A DNA stretch of 64,000 bases from Planococcus sp. CPCC 101016 (GTDB taxonomy: Bacteria; Bacillota; Bacilli; Bacillales_A; Planococcaceae): contig NZ_VOHB01000002.1 of the NCBI RefSeq assembly GCF_007859295.1, positions 2,233,624 to 2,297,623 on the forward strand, read 5' to 3'. The translations under genes were made by a program, and so were the position numbers. Below the pieces are notes generated by a model. The model searched no databases. It saw only the letters and a list, made by a program, of their open reading frames with translations, and had not been told where the DNA came from. Shown piece after piece: positions 32,518 through 41,486 of this stretch; within the stretch, counting starts at the first letter, position 1, and each line of letters starts with the position of its first letter.

Positions 32518-34347
32518 TTATTTTGATTGGTCGTCCATTTTCAGGATCGCCATAAATGCTTCTTGGGGAACTTCGACAGAGCCAACTTGTTTCATGCGTT
32601 TTTTACCTTCTTTTTGCTTATCAAGAAGTTTCCGCTTACGGGAAATATCTCCGCCGTAACATTTGGCAAGGACGTTTTTACGCATGGCGCTGATGGTTTG
32701 GCGCGCTACGATCTTTTGGCCAATGGCGGCTTGGATCGGCACTTCAAATTGCTGGCGCGGAATCAAATTCTTCAATTTATCGACGATCACTTTGCCGCGT
32801 TCATAGGCGAAGTCACGGTGAACAATGAAGCTGAGAGCATCGACCTGCTCCGAATTAAGCAGGATATCCATCTTCACGAGTTTTGACTCTTTATAGCCGA
32901 TCAACTCGTAATCGAAAGAGGCGTACCCTTTTGTGCCGGATTTTAATTGATCGAAGAAATCATAGACGATTTCCGCTAGCGGCAACTCATAAATGATGCT
33001 GACACGTGAATTATCCAGATAATCCATCGTCAGGAAATTCCCGCGTTTTTTCTGGCATATTTCCATAACAGCACCGACATAATCATTCGGTACCATGATA
33101 GTTGCTTTGACATAAGGTTCTTCTACATAATTGATTTTTTGTGCATCCGGCATCATAGCCGGGTTATCGATTTTAAGAACTTCTTCATCTGTCATATGGA
33201 CATTGTAGATAACACTTGGTGCAGTGGTGATCAGGTCGATATTAAACTCGCGTTCAATCCGCTCCTGAATAATTTCCATATGCAATAAACCAAGGAAACC
33301 ACAGCGATAGCCAAAGCCCAGCGCCTGTGAAGATTCCGGCTCAAACTGAAGTGCTGCATCATTCAATTCCAGTTTTTCGAGTGCATCTCGCAAATCATTG
33401 TATTTAGATGTATCAATCGGATAAAGTCCGCAATAAACCATCGGGTTCAAACGGCGGTATCCTGGCAATGCTTCCGATGCCGGTTTTCTTGCATGAGTGA
33501 TGGTATCACCCACCGGTGCATCACCCACATTTTTGATGGCAGCCGTCAGGAATCCTACATCTCCAACCGTCAATTCTTCCCGGAGCGTGGCTCTCGGTGT
33601 GAACACTCCTGCTTCGATAACTTCAAACTCTTTATCGCTGGACATCATTTTGATTGTGTCGCCAGGCTTGACCGTTCCTTCAACAATACGGATATACGAA
33701 ACGATTCCACGATACGGATCATAAAGCGAGTCAAAAATCATCGCTTTTAACGGCGCACTCGGGTCACCTGTAGGTGCTGGTATTTTTTCAACGATTTGTT
33801 CAAGGATCTCTTCGATTCCAATACCCGCTTTCGCCGAAGCCAGAACGGCTTCAGAGGCATCCAGTCCAATAACTTCTTCCACTTCCTGCCGTACACGCTC
33901 AGGATCTGCAGCAGGCAAATCGATTTTATTGATGACCGGCAAAATTTCAAGGTCATTATCCAAGGCTAAATAAACATTCGCTAAGGTTTGGGCTTCTATG
34001 CCCTGTGCAGCATCAACGACCAATACGGCGCCTTCACAGGCAGCAAGGCTGCGTGAGACTTCGTAAGTGAAATCGACGTGTCCGGGTGTGTCTATCAAAT
34101 GCATGATATAAGTTTCGCCGTCTTTTGCTGTGTAATTTAATTGGACAGCGTTTAATTTGATCGTAATGCCGCGTTCGCGTTCCAAATCCATGGAATCAAG
34201 CAGCTGCTCTTTCATTTCCCTAGAGGTAAGGGCGTTTGTTCTTTCCAGTATACGGTCGGCAAGCGTAGATTTCCCGTGATCGATATGGGCGATGATCGAA
34301 AAATTACGTATTTTGCTTTGACGCGCTAATCTCTGTTCTTGGTTCAT
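32518..34347 (-). CDS. lepA: Elongation factor 4 (LepA)
   Basis: 609-residue translational GTPase. G1 AHIDHGKST, the GITIK switch, DTPGHVDF and NKIDLP are all intact within the first 135 residues; the C-terminal LepA-specific domain ends [20 protein letters not shown]. Start ATG 34347 has AGGAGTG before it. In sporulating relatives gpr and spoIIP lie between rpsT and lepA; here rpsT is directly upstream and divergent. Confidence 0.97.
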   Translation of the reverse strand: MNQEQRLARQSKIRNFSIIAHIDHGKSTLADRILERTNALTSREMKEQLLDSMDLERERGITIKLNAVQLNYTAKDGETYIMHLIDTPGHVDFTYEVSRSLAACEGAVLVVDAAQGIEAQTLANVYLALDNDLEILPVINKIDLPAADPERVRQEVEEVIGLDASEAVLASAKAGIGIEEILEQIVEKIPAPTGDPSAPLKAMIFDSLYDPYRGIVSYIRIVEGTVKPGDTIKMMSSDKEFEVIEAGVFTPRATLREELTVGDVGFLTAAIKNVGDAPVGDTITHARKPASEALPGYRRLNPMVYCGLYPIDTSKYNDLRDALEKLELNDAALQFEPESSQALGFGYRCGFLGLLHMEIIQERIEREFNIDLITTAPSVIYNVHMTDEEVLKIDNPAMMPDAQKINYVEEPYVKATIMVPNDYVGAVMEICQKKRGNFLTMDYLDNSRVSIIYELPLAEIVYDFFDQLKSGTKGYASFDYELIGYKESKLVKMDILLNSEQVDALSFIVHRDFAYERGKVIVDKLKNLIPRQQFEVPIQAAIGQKIVARQTISAMRKNVLAKCYGGDISRKRKLLDKQKEGKKRMKQVGSVEVPQEAFMAILKMDDQSK

Positions 34348-34459
34348 GGTCCACACTCCTATACAAACTACTATGAATTATAGCAGTACCACGGCCATTG
34401 AGCAATGAAAGCACCGGAAATGATTTCAGTGTCAAGGAAAACTTCTTTGCATGTATCTA

Positions 34460-34488
34460 TTGCATTCCTTACGCCGATTTGATAAAAT
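34460..34488 (+). promoter_or_regulatory. rpsT promoter
   Basis: TTGCAT (34460-34465), 17 bp, TAAAAT (34483-34488), about 75 bases before rpsT. Confidence 0.75.
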
Positions 34489-34563
34489 AACTCATGTTGT
34501 ATAGAGACATTAAAGAGTTGGGATGTTTTCCTCTCTTTCTTACTTGTCTAGGAGGTGAAAGAT

Positions 34564-34812
34564 ATGCCAAACATTAAATCTGCAATCAAACGTGTGCGCA
34601 CGAACGAAACTAAAAACGCTCAAAACTCACATGTAAAATCAGCAATGCGTTCATCTGTTAAAAAAGCTGAAACTGCTTTGACTAACAACGACGATAACGC
34701 TAGCGATTCTGTAAAAGCGGCGATTAAACAGGTGGAAAAAGCGGCTTCTAAAGGCTTGATCCATAAAAACACTGCAGCTCGTAAAAAAGCTCGCTTGATG
34801 AAACAAGCGTAA
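34564..34812 (+). CDS. rpsT: 30S ribosomal protein S20
   Basis: 82 residues of lysine-rich helical protein; MPNIKSAIKRVRTNE and the tail HKNTAARKKARLMKQA are typical. The ATG at 34564 has AGGAGGTGA 6 bases before it; a GTG 9 bases earlier lies inside that site. Single-gene unit with its own promoter and terminator. Confidence 0.97.
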   Translation: MPNIKSAIKRVRTNETKNAQNSHVKSAMRSSVKKAETALTNNDDNASDSVKAAIKQVEKAASKGLIHKNTAARKKARLMKQA

Positions 34813-34821
34813 AATGCTTTA

Positions 34822-34855
34822 AAAAGCCGGTTCCTCCAGGGGAACCGGCTTTTTT
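34822..34855 (+). terminator. rpsT terminator
   Basis: AAAAGCCGGTTCC pairs with GGAACCGGCTTTT, followed by a T-run and CTG. A near copy lies at 35145-35179. Confidence 0.93.
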
Positions 34856-34869
34856 CTGCTTGTTGAAAA

Positions 34870-35140
34870 AGATCTCATACTTTCATTTCGCTTCAGGCGG
34901 ACGCGTTCCACGGGCACAGCTTCTGCCGCTTCCCTCGCTGCGCTCAGTCCAGTGGCTCCAGCTCGTGCTGCTCCCGTTGGAGTCGCCGCCTTCCGCTGCT
35001 TTCAAAGAATAAAGCATTCACAAAGTGGGGTGGAGAAGTGTCCGCTCTTAAATCCTTGTGCTCCCACAGTGTTTCCCGCTTGGATGAGAGCCCGCGGTAA
35101 GCTTCGAAAACCCACGGCTTGTTAGAAATTTCTTTACAGC
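34870..35140. repeat. Structured intergenic repeat, family B copy
   Basis: A GC-rich non-coding block between convergent rpsT and holA. Its first part (to about 35010) starts TTCGCTTCAGGCGGACGC and ends GAGTCGCCGCCTTCCGC, resembling repetitive elements I recall as abundant between genes in Bacillales. The part after 35011 is less structured. It is flanked by two nearly identical terminator hairpins. Confidence 0.7.
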
Positions 35141-35144
35141 CCGT

Positions 35145-35179
35145 AAAAGCCGGTTCCCCTAAAGGGAGCCGGCTTTTTT
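35145..35179. terminator. Second terminator hairpin, before the holA stop
   Basis: AAAAGCCGGTTCCC pairs with GGGAGCCGGCTTTT. Its better T-run (TTTTTTCTG) is on the plus strand, the same orientation as the rpsT terminator it resembles; on the minus strand only TTTTAC follows, yet it is the only hairpin after holA. Confidence 0.82.
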
Positions 35180-35189
35180 CTGTACATAT

Positions 35190-36218
35190 TCAACGCTGAG
35201 CTTGCCCTCCGCGCTTCATCAGGAAAAACTCCAGAATGCGTTCGCGGTTGCCACTTAAGGTCTTCAGCTGCAAATCGATGTCAGCCAAATCACCCAGCAC
35301 TTGGAGAAGCCGTTTTTCCGAAATCTGCTGACGCTTTTCAACCAGTAATTTCACACGATACGGATGAGCTTTCAGCTGTTTGGAGATTTGCTGTGCATGA
35401 TAGCCTTTTTTCTGCAAATAATAGACTTGAATCATGAAGCGAATCTGTGAAGCCAGTAAAGCAGTCAAGGCAACCGGCTCTTCTTTTTGGCGCAATAAAT
35501 CATAATAAACGCTGAGGGCACCGCTGACATCTCCATCCAGGTAGGACTGCAACATCTTGAAAGCGTCCTGCTCCAGTGTCCGTGCAGTCATTTGTTCGAC
35601 TAGCTCTACTGTGATATCGCCATCCGCTGCCCCAAGGTACAAGGACATCTTCTCAATTTCCGAAGACAGCAACGTCAGGTTGGTTCCTGCCATTTCCATC
35701 AGCCGTTGAGCCGCCTTCAGGTCTATGCCTTTGCCGAAATTTTTTGCTTCGTGCATGAGCCAGCTTTCCAAATCATTCGTCTGCAAAGATTTAGCCTCTA
35801 CCAAGACGGTGTGCTGCTTCATCAACTTGGTTACTTTTTTCCGTTCGTCCAGTTTTTCATAAGGCGCGACAAAAATCGTAACAGAACTGCCAGGCGGGTG
35901 CTCTAGCCATGCTTCCAATGCTTTGACATCGTGATTAATTTTTTCTTTGCCGCGCTCGGCCGCTTTTAAAAACGATGCATTACGCGCAATGATGAGCTTG
36001 CGGTCACTGAAAAACGGGATCGTATCTGCTTCGTCGATGACATGTTCGACAGGCACTTCATCCAAATCAAAAAAAGTCAGCTCCAATTCGCCGTTATCCG
36101 TCAATTTATCTTTTAATAAATCCAAAGTTTTTTCGATAAAATAGCTTTCTGTTCCTACGATGAGATAAACAGGGTCTATTTGTCCGCTGCGTATGGATTT
36201 CCACACGGAAGTAATCAT
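35190..36218 (-). CDS. holA: DNA polymerase III subunit delta
   Basis: 342-residue clamp-loader subunit that opens the beta sliding clamp. The N-terminal region YLIVGTESYFIEKTLDLLKD is the degenerate AAA+ start of the family; the C-terminal collar (QISKQLKAHPYRVKLLVEKR) is typical. Start ATG 36218 follows GGGGAGG. It is divergent from yqzM, as in B. subtilis. Confidence 0.93.
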   Translation of the reverse strand: MITSVWKSIRSGQIDPVYLIVGTESYFIEKTLDLLKDKLTDNGELELTFFDLDEVPVEHVIDEADTIPFFSDRKLIIARNASFLKAAERGKEKINHDVKALEAWLEHPPGSSVTIFVAPYEKLDERKKVTKLMKQHTVLVEAKSLQTNDLESWLMHEAKNFGKGIDLKAAQRLMEMAGTNLTLLSSEIEKMSLYLGAADGDITVELVEQMTARTLEQDAFKMLQSYLDGDVSGALSVYYDLLRQKEEPVALTALLASQIRFMIQVYYLQKKGYHAQQISKQLKAHPYRVKLLVEKRQQISEKRLLQVLGDLADIDLQLKTLSGNRERILEFFLMKRGGQAQR

Positions 36219-36375
36219 CTTATCAGCCTCCCCTCTCTCTACTATATCGGATTTTTACTGCTTTGGGTATTTGACAGTTATGTGTCAGCTGCTAAATTCA
36301 TTCGTTTTAGTCGACTTCAATCTAGATTTTTAAGTTGTCTTCGCTTATAATTAGAGGGAATTAGGAGGGATTTCA

Positions 36376-36510
36376 ATGAATGAATTTGAACAGAATGTAC
36401 AGTCCAAACGTAACGATGCAATCGACGCGGGTATGGGCTTCGTCGTATCCTTTGGATTTTTCGCCCTTATCTTTATCATCGCTGGAGTTGTACAATTCGC
36501 TGCACGGTAA
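36376..36510 (+). CDS. yqzM: YqzM family small membrane protein
   Basis: 44-residue protein. MNEFEQNVQSKRNDAIDAG is followed by one membrane segment (about 20-41, GFVVSFGFFALIFIIAGVVQF). This matches the YqzM family of B. subtilis, also beside holA and comEC. Function unknown. AGGAGGG stands 7 bases before the ATG, a TATAAT element lies at 36346-36351, and a terminator follows. Confidence 0.9.
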   Translation: MNEFEQNVQSKRNDAIDAGMGFVVSFGFFALIFIIAGVVQFAAR

Positions 36511-36516
36511 TTAAAT

Positions 36517-36555
36517 CAAAAAAGGTTCCGGTTTTCATAATCGGGACCTTTTTTT
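36517..36555 (+). terminator. yqzM terminator
   Basis: AAAAAAGGTTCCG (36518-36530) pairs with CGGGACCTTTTTTT (36542-36555) around an 11-nt loop. Confidence 0.85.
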
Positions 36556-36591
36556 GTTGGTTAGGAAAACATTACGTTTCTGGCCAGAGCT

Positions 36592-36738
36592 ACACGGCCG
36601 CCTTCGCTTTTCTTATTGTCCTGACTCCAGCACCCAGCTCCTCGGGTCCTAAGCCACTATGGCTGCGCGGCAAAGAACGCCACTCGGCCAAACCATCTTA
36701 TGCCCGACAGAGCTTACCGGGCGCTTCCGCTTTTCTTA
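36592..36738. repeat. Structured intergenic repeat, family C copy
   Basis: A GC-rich block between convergent yqzM and comEC, ending 3 bases before the comEC stop. Related 17-18 base direct repeats lie at its ends: CGCCTTCGCTTTTCTTA (about 36600-36616) and GCGCTTCCGCTTTTCTTA (about 36721-36738). The CTCCAGCACCCAGCTCCTC core resembles a repeat that I recall as widespread in Bacillus genomes (CTCCAGCGCCTAGCCCCTC). No gene. Confidence 0.75.
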
Positions 36739-36740
36739 GT

Positions 36741-39035
36741 TCAACGCATAGTTTCTATCTCAAGCTCCCCGTTATCGTACAGCAGTCGAATGGTTCCGTT
36801 TTCTGCGGTGCTCAGTGTCTTTAGCTGAAGTTCCGTGAAGCGCTCTACCACTTCCGCGCTCGGATGGCCATATCGATTGTCTGCGCCTGTTGAAAAAACC
36901 GATAATGCCGGCTGGAGTGCTGAAAGAAATTCTTTACTGCTGGATGTCTTGCTGCCATGATGGCCAACTTTCAGTACTGTCAACCCTGCAAGTTCACTGC
37001 CGTAAGGCTCAAGCAAATCCTTTTCACCAGCCGCTTCCAGATCACCGGTAAACAACACCCGATAATCTCCGGTCTTCATCAACAGCACCAGTGAATCGTT
37101 ATTGCCTTCATACTCAGCATCCTTTGGCGAGAGGTAAATAAATTGAGTCTCGCCGACTACCCAGTTTGATCCAAGGGCAGGAAAGACAAGTTTTGCTTCA
37201 GCTGTATCGGGTGCCAACTGCTGCATCAGTGTGTTCGAAGCAGAACCCGGCGTCAAATGGAGCGCATCGACGGAAAACAGACGGAAAATTTCATCTGCTC
37301 CTTCTGCATGATCCGCATCAGGATGCGAAATGATGAATGTGTCAAGCGAAGAAATCCCATTTCCTTTAAGGTATGGAGCCACAATCTGCCGCCCGATTTC
37401 ATAGGGCTGTTTCTTTTCTCTAAAAGCTTCCGTATCAAAACGCAGAACTCCTCCGCTATCGATTAAATAAACAGCTTTTCGGTAAGGCAGTTCGATTAAC
37501 GCACTGTCCCCTTGGCCAACATCCAAAAAAGTAAGCTTTAAGCGGGGATCAAGATACGGAAATGCGGTGAACAGCAAAGCCGGCACTAATAGAATTAGCA
37601 ATTGCCGAAAGCGGAAGCGCTGTTCGGCCGCACAATAAAACAGATAGACAGTCCCTGTCAGCAGAAATACCATAAAAACTCCGGGTTTTCCAGGATTCCA
37701 TAACTGGTAAGGCAACCGTGCGAGCCAGTCCATAAATTGCCCGATCCATCCACGCAAAGGCTCATAAAAATAAAAAACAAAGTCTGCTGCCGGCTGGAAG
37801 ACCGCCGTCAAAAACAGCAGGACGAAATTTGCCGGCAAAATTAACAAAGTAAATAAAGGAACAAACAAGCTATTGACCACAAATGCCGACAGCGACAATT
37901 CATAAAAATGAAACAGCAGCAAAGGGTACAAGGTCATCTGTGAAATAAATGTGATGACAAAACCTGTTTTGAAAGAGGATTCGATCTTACTTAGAAACTT
38001 CAGCGAGTAGATAATACCGAATGTGGCACCATAAGACAATTGAAAACCGATTTTATACATAGCATAAGGATCCCAAAGCATAAAAAGTATAAAGCTTGTT
38101 AACATAATATTTGCAATAGGAAACTTTAAACTGCATAACTTTCCAGCTAATACAACCGTAACCATGCTGACCGCACGCCAAACAGACGGTGCTCCGCCAG
38201 CGATGATTGCATAAAGAGGCAGCGCAATGAGTAAAATGATCATTGCTGCTTCTTTTCGCACATAAAGACGAATGAGGATAACGTACAGCAAACCCGATGC
38301 TATTCCCACATGCAAGCCTGAAATGGCAAACAAATGTGAAATCCCGAGCGTTTGATGCACGCGTTGGTCTTCGGGATCCATATTCTCTCGTTCACCGATT
38401 AGCAACGCTTCAGCCTCTGCTGCTAAGCTTTCAGGAAAATGATCCCGAATGTGGTTCTTCACAGCATCTCTTCTGCTTAAGAGCTGGTTGAACCATGTAT
38501 CGTTCTCTTTTGCTCCATCAATCGATTGAATCATCAGTAGCGAAGCGGCTCCATTATGATGCAAGTATTTCGCCATGTCGAATGAGTAGCGATGAGATGG
38601 TGGAGATGGCGCTTCAAAAACGCCGCTTACCTGAAACACAGACCGATCCATCAGGTTTTCCAGTTGAAGCTTTTGTTCAGCTGAGGTCAGTCGGTACCGA
38701 GCATAAACCACCGTCTCTCCCTCTAACATCGCAAATCCTCTTAGGCTATCCCCGTCAATCACTGCCCCCGTCTTGAATATCAGTTCTCCTGAATAAGGCA
38801 ATGAGGCAGCTAATTCATTTTGTTCGCGGATATCCTGCAACAGATATACGGTGCAGGCAAATAAAAGTACGCATATGAAGACTGCGGCACTTTCGCTTTT
38901 CCAGAACATCCAACAAAAAAGCAGCAACATGAACACAAGTTGAACCGGTGTTTCATGCGCTGCATATGTGGCAAGAGCTGTCGCTGTTGCCAAGTATAAA
39001 AAAAGAGTACTTGTTATACTTCGATTTCTCCGAAT
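36741..39035 (-). CDS. comEC: DNA uptake channel protein ComEC
   Basis: About 764 residues, forming the membrane pore for single-stranded DNA in competence. N-terminal membrane helices and an OB fold (about 60-160), the Competence core helices (about 190-500) with the ALLIGERENMDPEDQRVHQTLGISHLFAISGLHVG motif in parts, and a C-terminal metallo-beta-lactamase domain (LDVGQGDSALIELP, ISHPDADHAEG). The first conventional start in frame, TTG at 38993, lacks a binding site and loses residues of the first helix; ATT at 39035 has GGGTGA 7 bases before it and gives an N terminus like relatives. The start is therefore uncertain. It overlaps comEB. Confidence 0.9.
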   Translation of the reverse strand: MRRNRSITSTLFLYLATATALATYAAHETPVQLVFMLLLFCWMFWKSESAAVFICVLLFACTVYLLQDIREQNELAASLPYSGELIFKTGAVIDGDSLRGFAMLEGETVVYARYRLTSAEQKLQLENLMDRSVFQVSGVFEAPSPPSHRYSFDMAKYLHHNGAASLLMIQSIDGAKENDTWFNQLLSRRDAVKNHIRDHFPESLAAEAEALLIGERENMDPEDQRVHQTLGISHLFAISGLHVGIASGLLYVILIRLYVRKEAAMIILLIALPLYAIIAGGAPSVWRAVSMVTVVLAGKLCSLKFPIANIMLTSFILFMLWDPYAMYKIGFQLSYGATFGIIYSLKFLSKIESSFKTGFVITFISQMTLYPLLLFHFYELSLSAFVVNSLFVPLFTLLILPANFVLLFLTAVFQPAADFVFYFYEPLRGWIGQFMDWLARLPYQLWNPGKPGVFMVFLLTGTVYLFYCAAEQRFRFRQLLILLVPALLFTAFPYLDPRLKLTFLDVGQGDSALIELPYRKAVYLIDSGGVLRFDTEAFREKKQPYEIGRQIVAPYLKGNGISSLDTFIISHPDADHAEGADEIFRLFSVDALHLTPGSASNTLMQQLAPDTAEAKLVFPALGSNWVVGETQFIYLSPKDAEYEGNNDSLVLLMKTGDYRVLFTGDLEAAGEKDLLEPYGSELAGLTVLKVGHHGSKTSSSKEFLSALQPALSVFSTGADNRYGHPSAEVVERFTELQLKTLSTAENGTIRLLYDNGELEIETMR

Positions 39036-39586
39036 AATTGATTCACCCGTTCATTGTAATGGGCCAATTCTTCTTCGCTTCCGCCTTTTTCACGCAGCTT
39101 CTCCAGCAATTCCATGTACAAAGCCGATTTTTCGACACTCAAAAAATCGATTTTCCGTTCATCGAATACAACTTGTACGACTTCCACACCAGCCTGTTCC
39201 AGCAATTCGATCGCATATTCGTGATTTTTATAGTCGGTAGCGTAATACAGACGTGAAATGCCCGCTTGGATAATCGATTTCGTGCACTGGAGGCAAGGGA
39301 AATGGCTGACATACATATCTGCCCCGTTGACGCTGACGCCGTACTTCGAGCATTGCAGCAATGCATTCATTTCTGCATGAATCGTCCGGACACAATGTCC
39401 GTCTACGACATAACAGCCTTTGTCGATGCAATGGTCGCCTCCGGAAATCGATCCGTTATAGCCGCCCGCCATGATTCTCCGGTCACGCACGATGGTTGCT
39501 CCAACAGCAAGTCGTGTACAAGTGCTTCTCAGCGCGAGCAAATGGCTTTGCGCCATAAAAAATTGGTCCCAAGTTATTCGCTTCAT
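39014..39586 (-). CDS. comEB: Deoxycytidylate deaminase family protein ComEB
   Basis: 190-residue dCMP deaminase-like zinc enzyme in the comE operon. HAEMNALLQC (about 73-82) and PCLQCTKSII (about 98-107) provide the catalytic His/Glu and cysteines. In B. subtilis it is not needed for transformation though co-transcribed with comEA and comEC. GGAGG precedes the ATG at 39586. Confidence 0.93.
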   Translation of the reverse strand: MKRITWDQFFMAQSHLLALRSTCTRLAVGATIVRDRRIMAGGYNGSISGGDHCIDKGCYVVDGHCVRTIHAEMNALLQCSKYGVSVNGADMYVSHFPCLQCTKSIIQAGISRLYYATDYKNHEYAIELLEQAGVEVVQVVFDERKIDFLSVEKSALYMELLEKLREKGGSEEELAHYNERVNQLFGEIEV

Positions 39587-39668
39587 TTAATTGCCTCCTG
39601 CTAGTGTAGTTAAAATAAGTGTAGCAGAGGCGACAATTTCGTCAACCGTCTTTTGATATACATAGTTT

Positions 39669-40292
39669 CTATTTGACGATAATGAGATCCTTTAATTTCT
39701 CGAAACTCTTGTCACCGATCCCGGTGACTTCCATCAATTCTTCCGGCGTCTTAAAGCTTCCGGCTTCCTCCCGGTAGGACAAGATCGCCGCAGCCTTCGA
39801 TGGACCGATTCCAGGCAGTTCCATCAGTTCTTCTTCAGTAGCTGTATTGAGATTGATCAGGCTGCTCCCACTCGCGGGAGCCGTAGATGAAGCTGCAGGC
39901 AAAACCGTTTCTTCTCCGTTCGCTGGAACGTACAGACTGGTTTCGTCTACAACAATTAATGCCAGGTTGATCGCGCGGCTATCGGCTTCAGGTGTAAATC
40001 CGCCGGCTGCACTTATGGCATCCTGCATACGGGAACCTGGCGGAAGTTCGTATACGCCAGGCGTGACTACTTGGCCTTTTATATCAATCACTAAGTTGGA
40101 TTCAATTATGGGATTTTCGTTTTCAGGGGTTTCTGTCTGCTGAGGGGTTTCAGCGCTGATTAGTTCGAGAGAAGAAACAGGAGCTGTTTCCGGCTTTCCT
40201 TGAGGAAAGAAGAGATATATCATCAATAGCGCTATGGCAACTGCGGGGATCAGCAGCCATGCGGGTTTGCTCTGAAGCTGGGATAGTTTCAG
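39669..40292 (-). CDS. comEA: DNA receptor for competence ComEA
   Basis: About 207 residues. An N-terminal membrane anchor (about 12-27, WLLIPAVAIALLMIYLFF in part), a SLBB domain (about 70-125, IDIKGQVVTPGVYELPPG), and C-terminal helix-hairpin-helix DNA-binding repeats (INLNTATEEELMELPGIGPSKAAAILSYR, TGIGDKSFEKLKDLI). The only in-frame ATG (40223) would remove most of the anchor. CTG at 40292 has GAGGA 8 bases before it and restores the usual length, so I use it. Its promoter is at 40341-40370. Confidence 0.9.
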   Translation of the reverse strand: MKLSQLQSKPAWLLIPAVAIALLMIYLFFPQGKPETAPVSSLELISAETPQQTETPENENPIIESNLVIDIKGQVVTPGVYELPPGSRMQDAISAAGGFTPEADSRAINLALIVVDETSLYVPANGEETVLPAASSTAPASGSSLINLNTATEEELMELPGIGPSKAAAILSYREEAGSFKTPEELMEVTGIGDKSFEKLKDLIIVK

Positions 40293-40340
40293 CTGACATT
40301 CCTCATTTCTTCAGAAGGCAATTAAATGGAAGCTGTTTGA

Positions 40341-40370
40341 ATTATATAATAATTCTTTTGTGATTGTCCA
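40341..40370 (-). promoter_or_regulatory. comE operon promoter
   Basis: Minus strand TGGACA (40370-40365), 18 bp, TATAAT (40346-40341), about 50 bases before the comEA start. I saw no clear ComK box (AAAA-N5-TTTT pairs) near it. Confidence 0.6.
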
Positions 40371-40387
40371 TCTTTTTTGAACAGACA

Positions 40388-40415
40388 AAAGCCATCTGCA
40401 AAATGCAAATGGCTC
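40388..40415 (-). terminator. Terminator after yqeM
   Basis: Imperfect hairpin (AGCCAT.TGC with GCA..ATGGCT) followed by TTTTGTCTG on the minus strand. It separates the yqeG-to-yqeM cluster from comE. The comER gene that stands here in B. subtilis is absent. Confidence 0.75.
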
Positions 40416-40425
40416 ATTCGTTAGT

Positions 40426-41151
40426 CTATATTTTTTTTGCATGAAAGAAAATCCGTTCACTTTCTTCGTCCGGAGACTGGCCAGAAAAGTCGGCCGTGAC
40501 CGACTCGACGGAAAATCCTGCAGCTTCCAGCCACGCAGTGTAAACATCGACGTGGAAGGTCTGCTGTTCATGTGTTTCTTCGAAACGCTCGAACAATCCA
40601 TTTTGGCGAACAAAAAAAGTCATGTCGTGGATTACGCTATGTTCTGCTTCCCCAGGCTCAGTATGCCAGATATAAGCGATTTCTTCCGCGTCATAGACAA
40701 ATGGACTGGCCATATAAACCATATCCACTTTAAAGATGGAATGCACATCAAAGAAAAAATGGCCGCCAGGGTTCAATGCTTCGTATACTTCTTTGAAAGT
40801 TTGCTGGACTTGTTGCTCACTTTGCAAATAATTCAATGAATCAATAGCAATCGTGACAATATCGAATCCAGCAAGTCCTTCCAGATTATCCATAGACAAT
40901 TGAAGCACCGGAATTGATTGGTTCGCTTCCTGGAACCGCTGATTGGCGATCGTCAGCATGTCTTCAGACAAATCGCTTGCCGTCACCTCATAGCCTACTT
41001 CAGCAAAAAGCTGTGACAATGTGCCGGTTCCACACGCCACATCCAGCAATTTGCCGGATGGAGCGCGGGAAGCGACCCACTCCACATACTTTTCGTAAGG
41101 AATATCCTCCATCAGTCCATCATAGACTGCGGCAAATTTTCCGTATTTCAT
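40426..41151 (-). CDS. yqeM: Class I SAM-dependent methyltransferase YqeM
   Basis: 241 residues. The Rossmann SAM motif LLDVACGTGTLSQLFAE (about 38-54) is followed by SDLSEDML and DIVTIAIDSLNYL. Substrate unknown. It starts with an ATGA overlap of 4 bases with rsfS, so it is translationally coupled. Last gene of the yqeG-yqeM ribosome/NAD cluster. Confidence 0.88.
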   Translation of the reverse strand: MKYGKFAAVYDGLMEDIPYEKYVEWVASRAPSGKLLDVACGTGTLSQLFAEVGYEVTASDLSEDMLTIANQRFQEANQSIPVLQLSMDNLEGLAGFDIVTIAIDSLNYLQSEQQVQQTFKEVYEALNPGGHFFFDVHSIFKVDMVYMASPFVYDAEEIAYIWHTEPGEAEHSVIHDMTFFVRQNGLFERFEETHEQQTFHVDVYTAWLEAAGFSVESVTADFSGQSPDEESERIFFHAKKI

Positions 41152-41486
41152 ATTTCCATTTGCGGAGCTTCTCTCCACAGGCGTTCCAAGTTATAGTAGG
41201 TGCGTTCGTCTTTATGGAAAACGTGAGCCACTACATCGCCAAGATCGACAAGGATCCAGCGCGCAGAATCAAATCCTTCAACGCTTTTCACAACATGGCC
41301 TTCTTCATGGGCTTTGTCCATGATTTCTCTTGCGATTGACTGAACCTGACGATCAGAATTCCCTGTGCAGATGACGAAGAAATCAGCTAAAAGCGAAATC
41401 CCCTCCATATTCAAGACAACGATGTCTTCAGCTTTTTTATCTTCTGCAGCGTTATACGCTACTTGCAGTAAAGTTTCTTTAGTCAT
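41148..41486 (-). CDS. rsfS: Ribosomal silencing factor RsfS
   Basis: 112 residues. It binds L14 and blocks subunit joining in nutrient stress. DIVVLNMEGISLLADFFVICTGNS and the ARWILVDLGDVVAHVF motifs of the Iojap/RsfS family are intact. The ATG at 41486 with AAAGGG-type site is used; a frame open to 41528 overlaps yqeK. Confidence 0.94.
   Translation of the reverse strand: MTKETLLQVAYNAAEDKKAEDIVVLNMEGISLLADFFVICTGNSDRQVQSIAREIMDKAHEEGHVVKSVEGFDSARWILVDLGDVVAHVFHKDERTYYNLERLWREAPQMEI

Noticed and set aside
34870..35140. Small RNA gene or CRISPR-like array
   Set aside because: No regularly spaced repeats; segments fit dispersed structured repeats instead.
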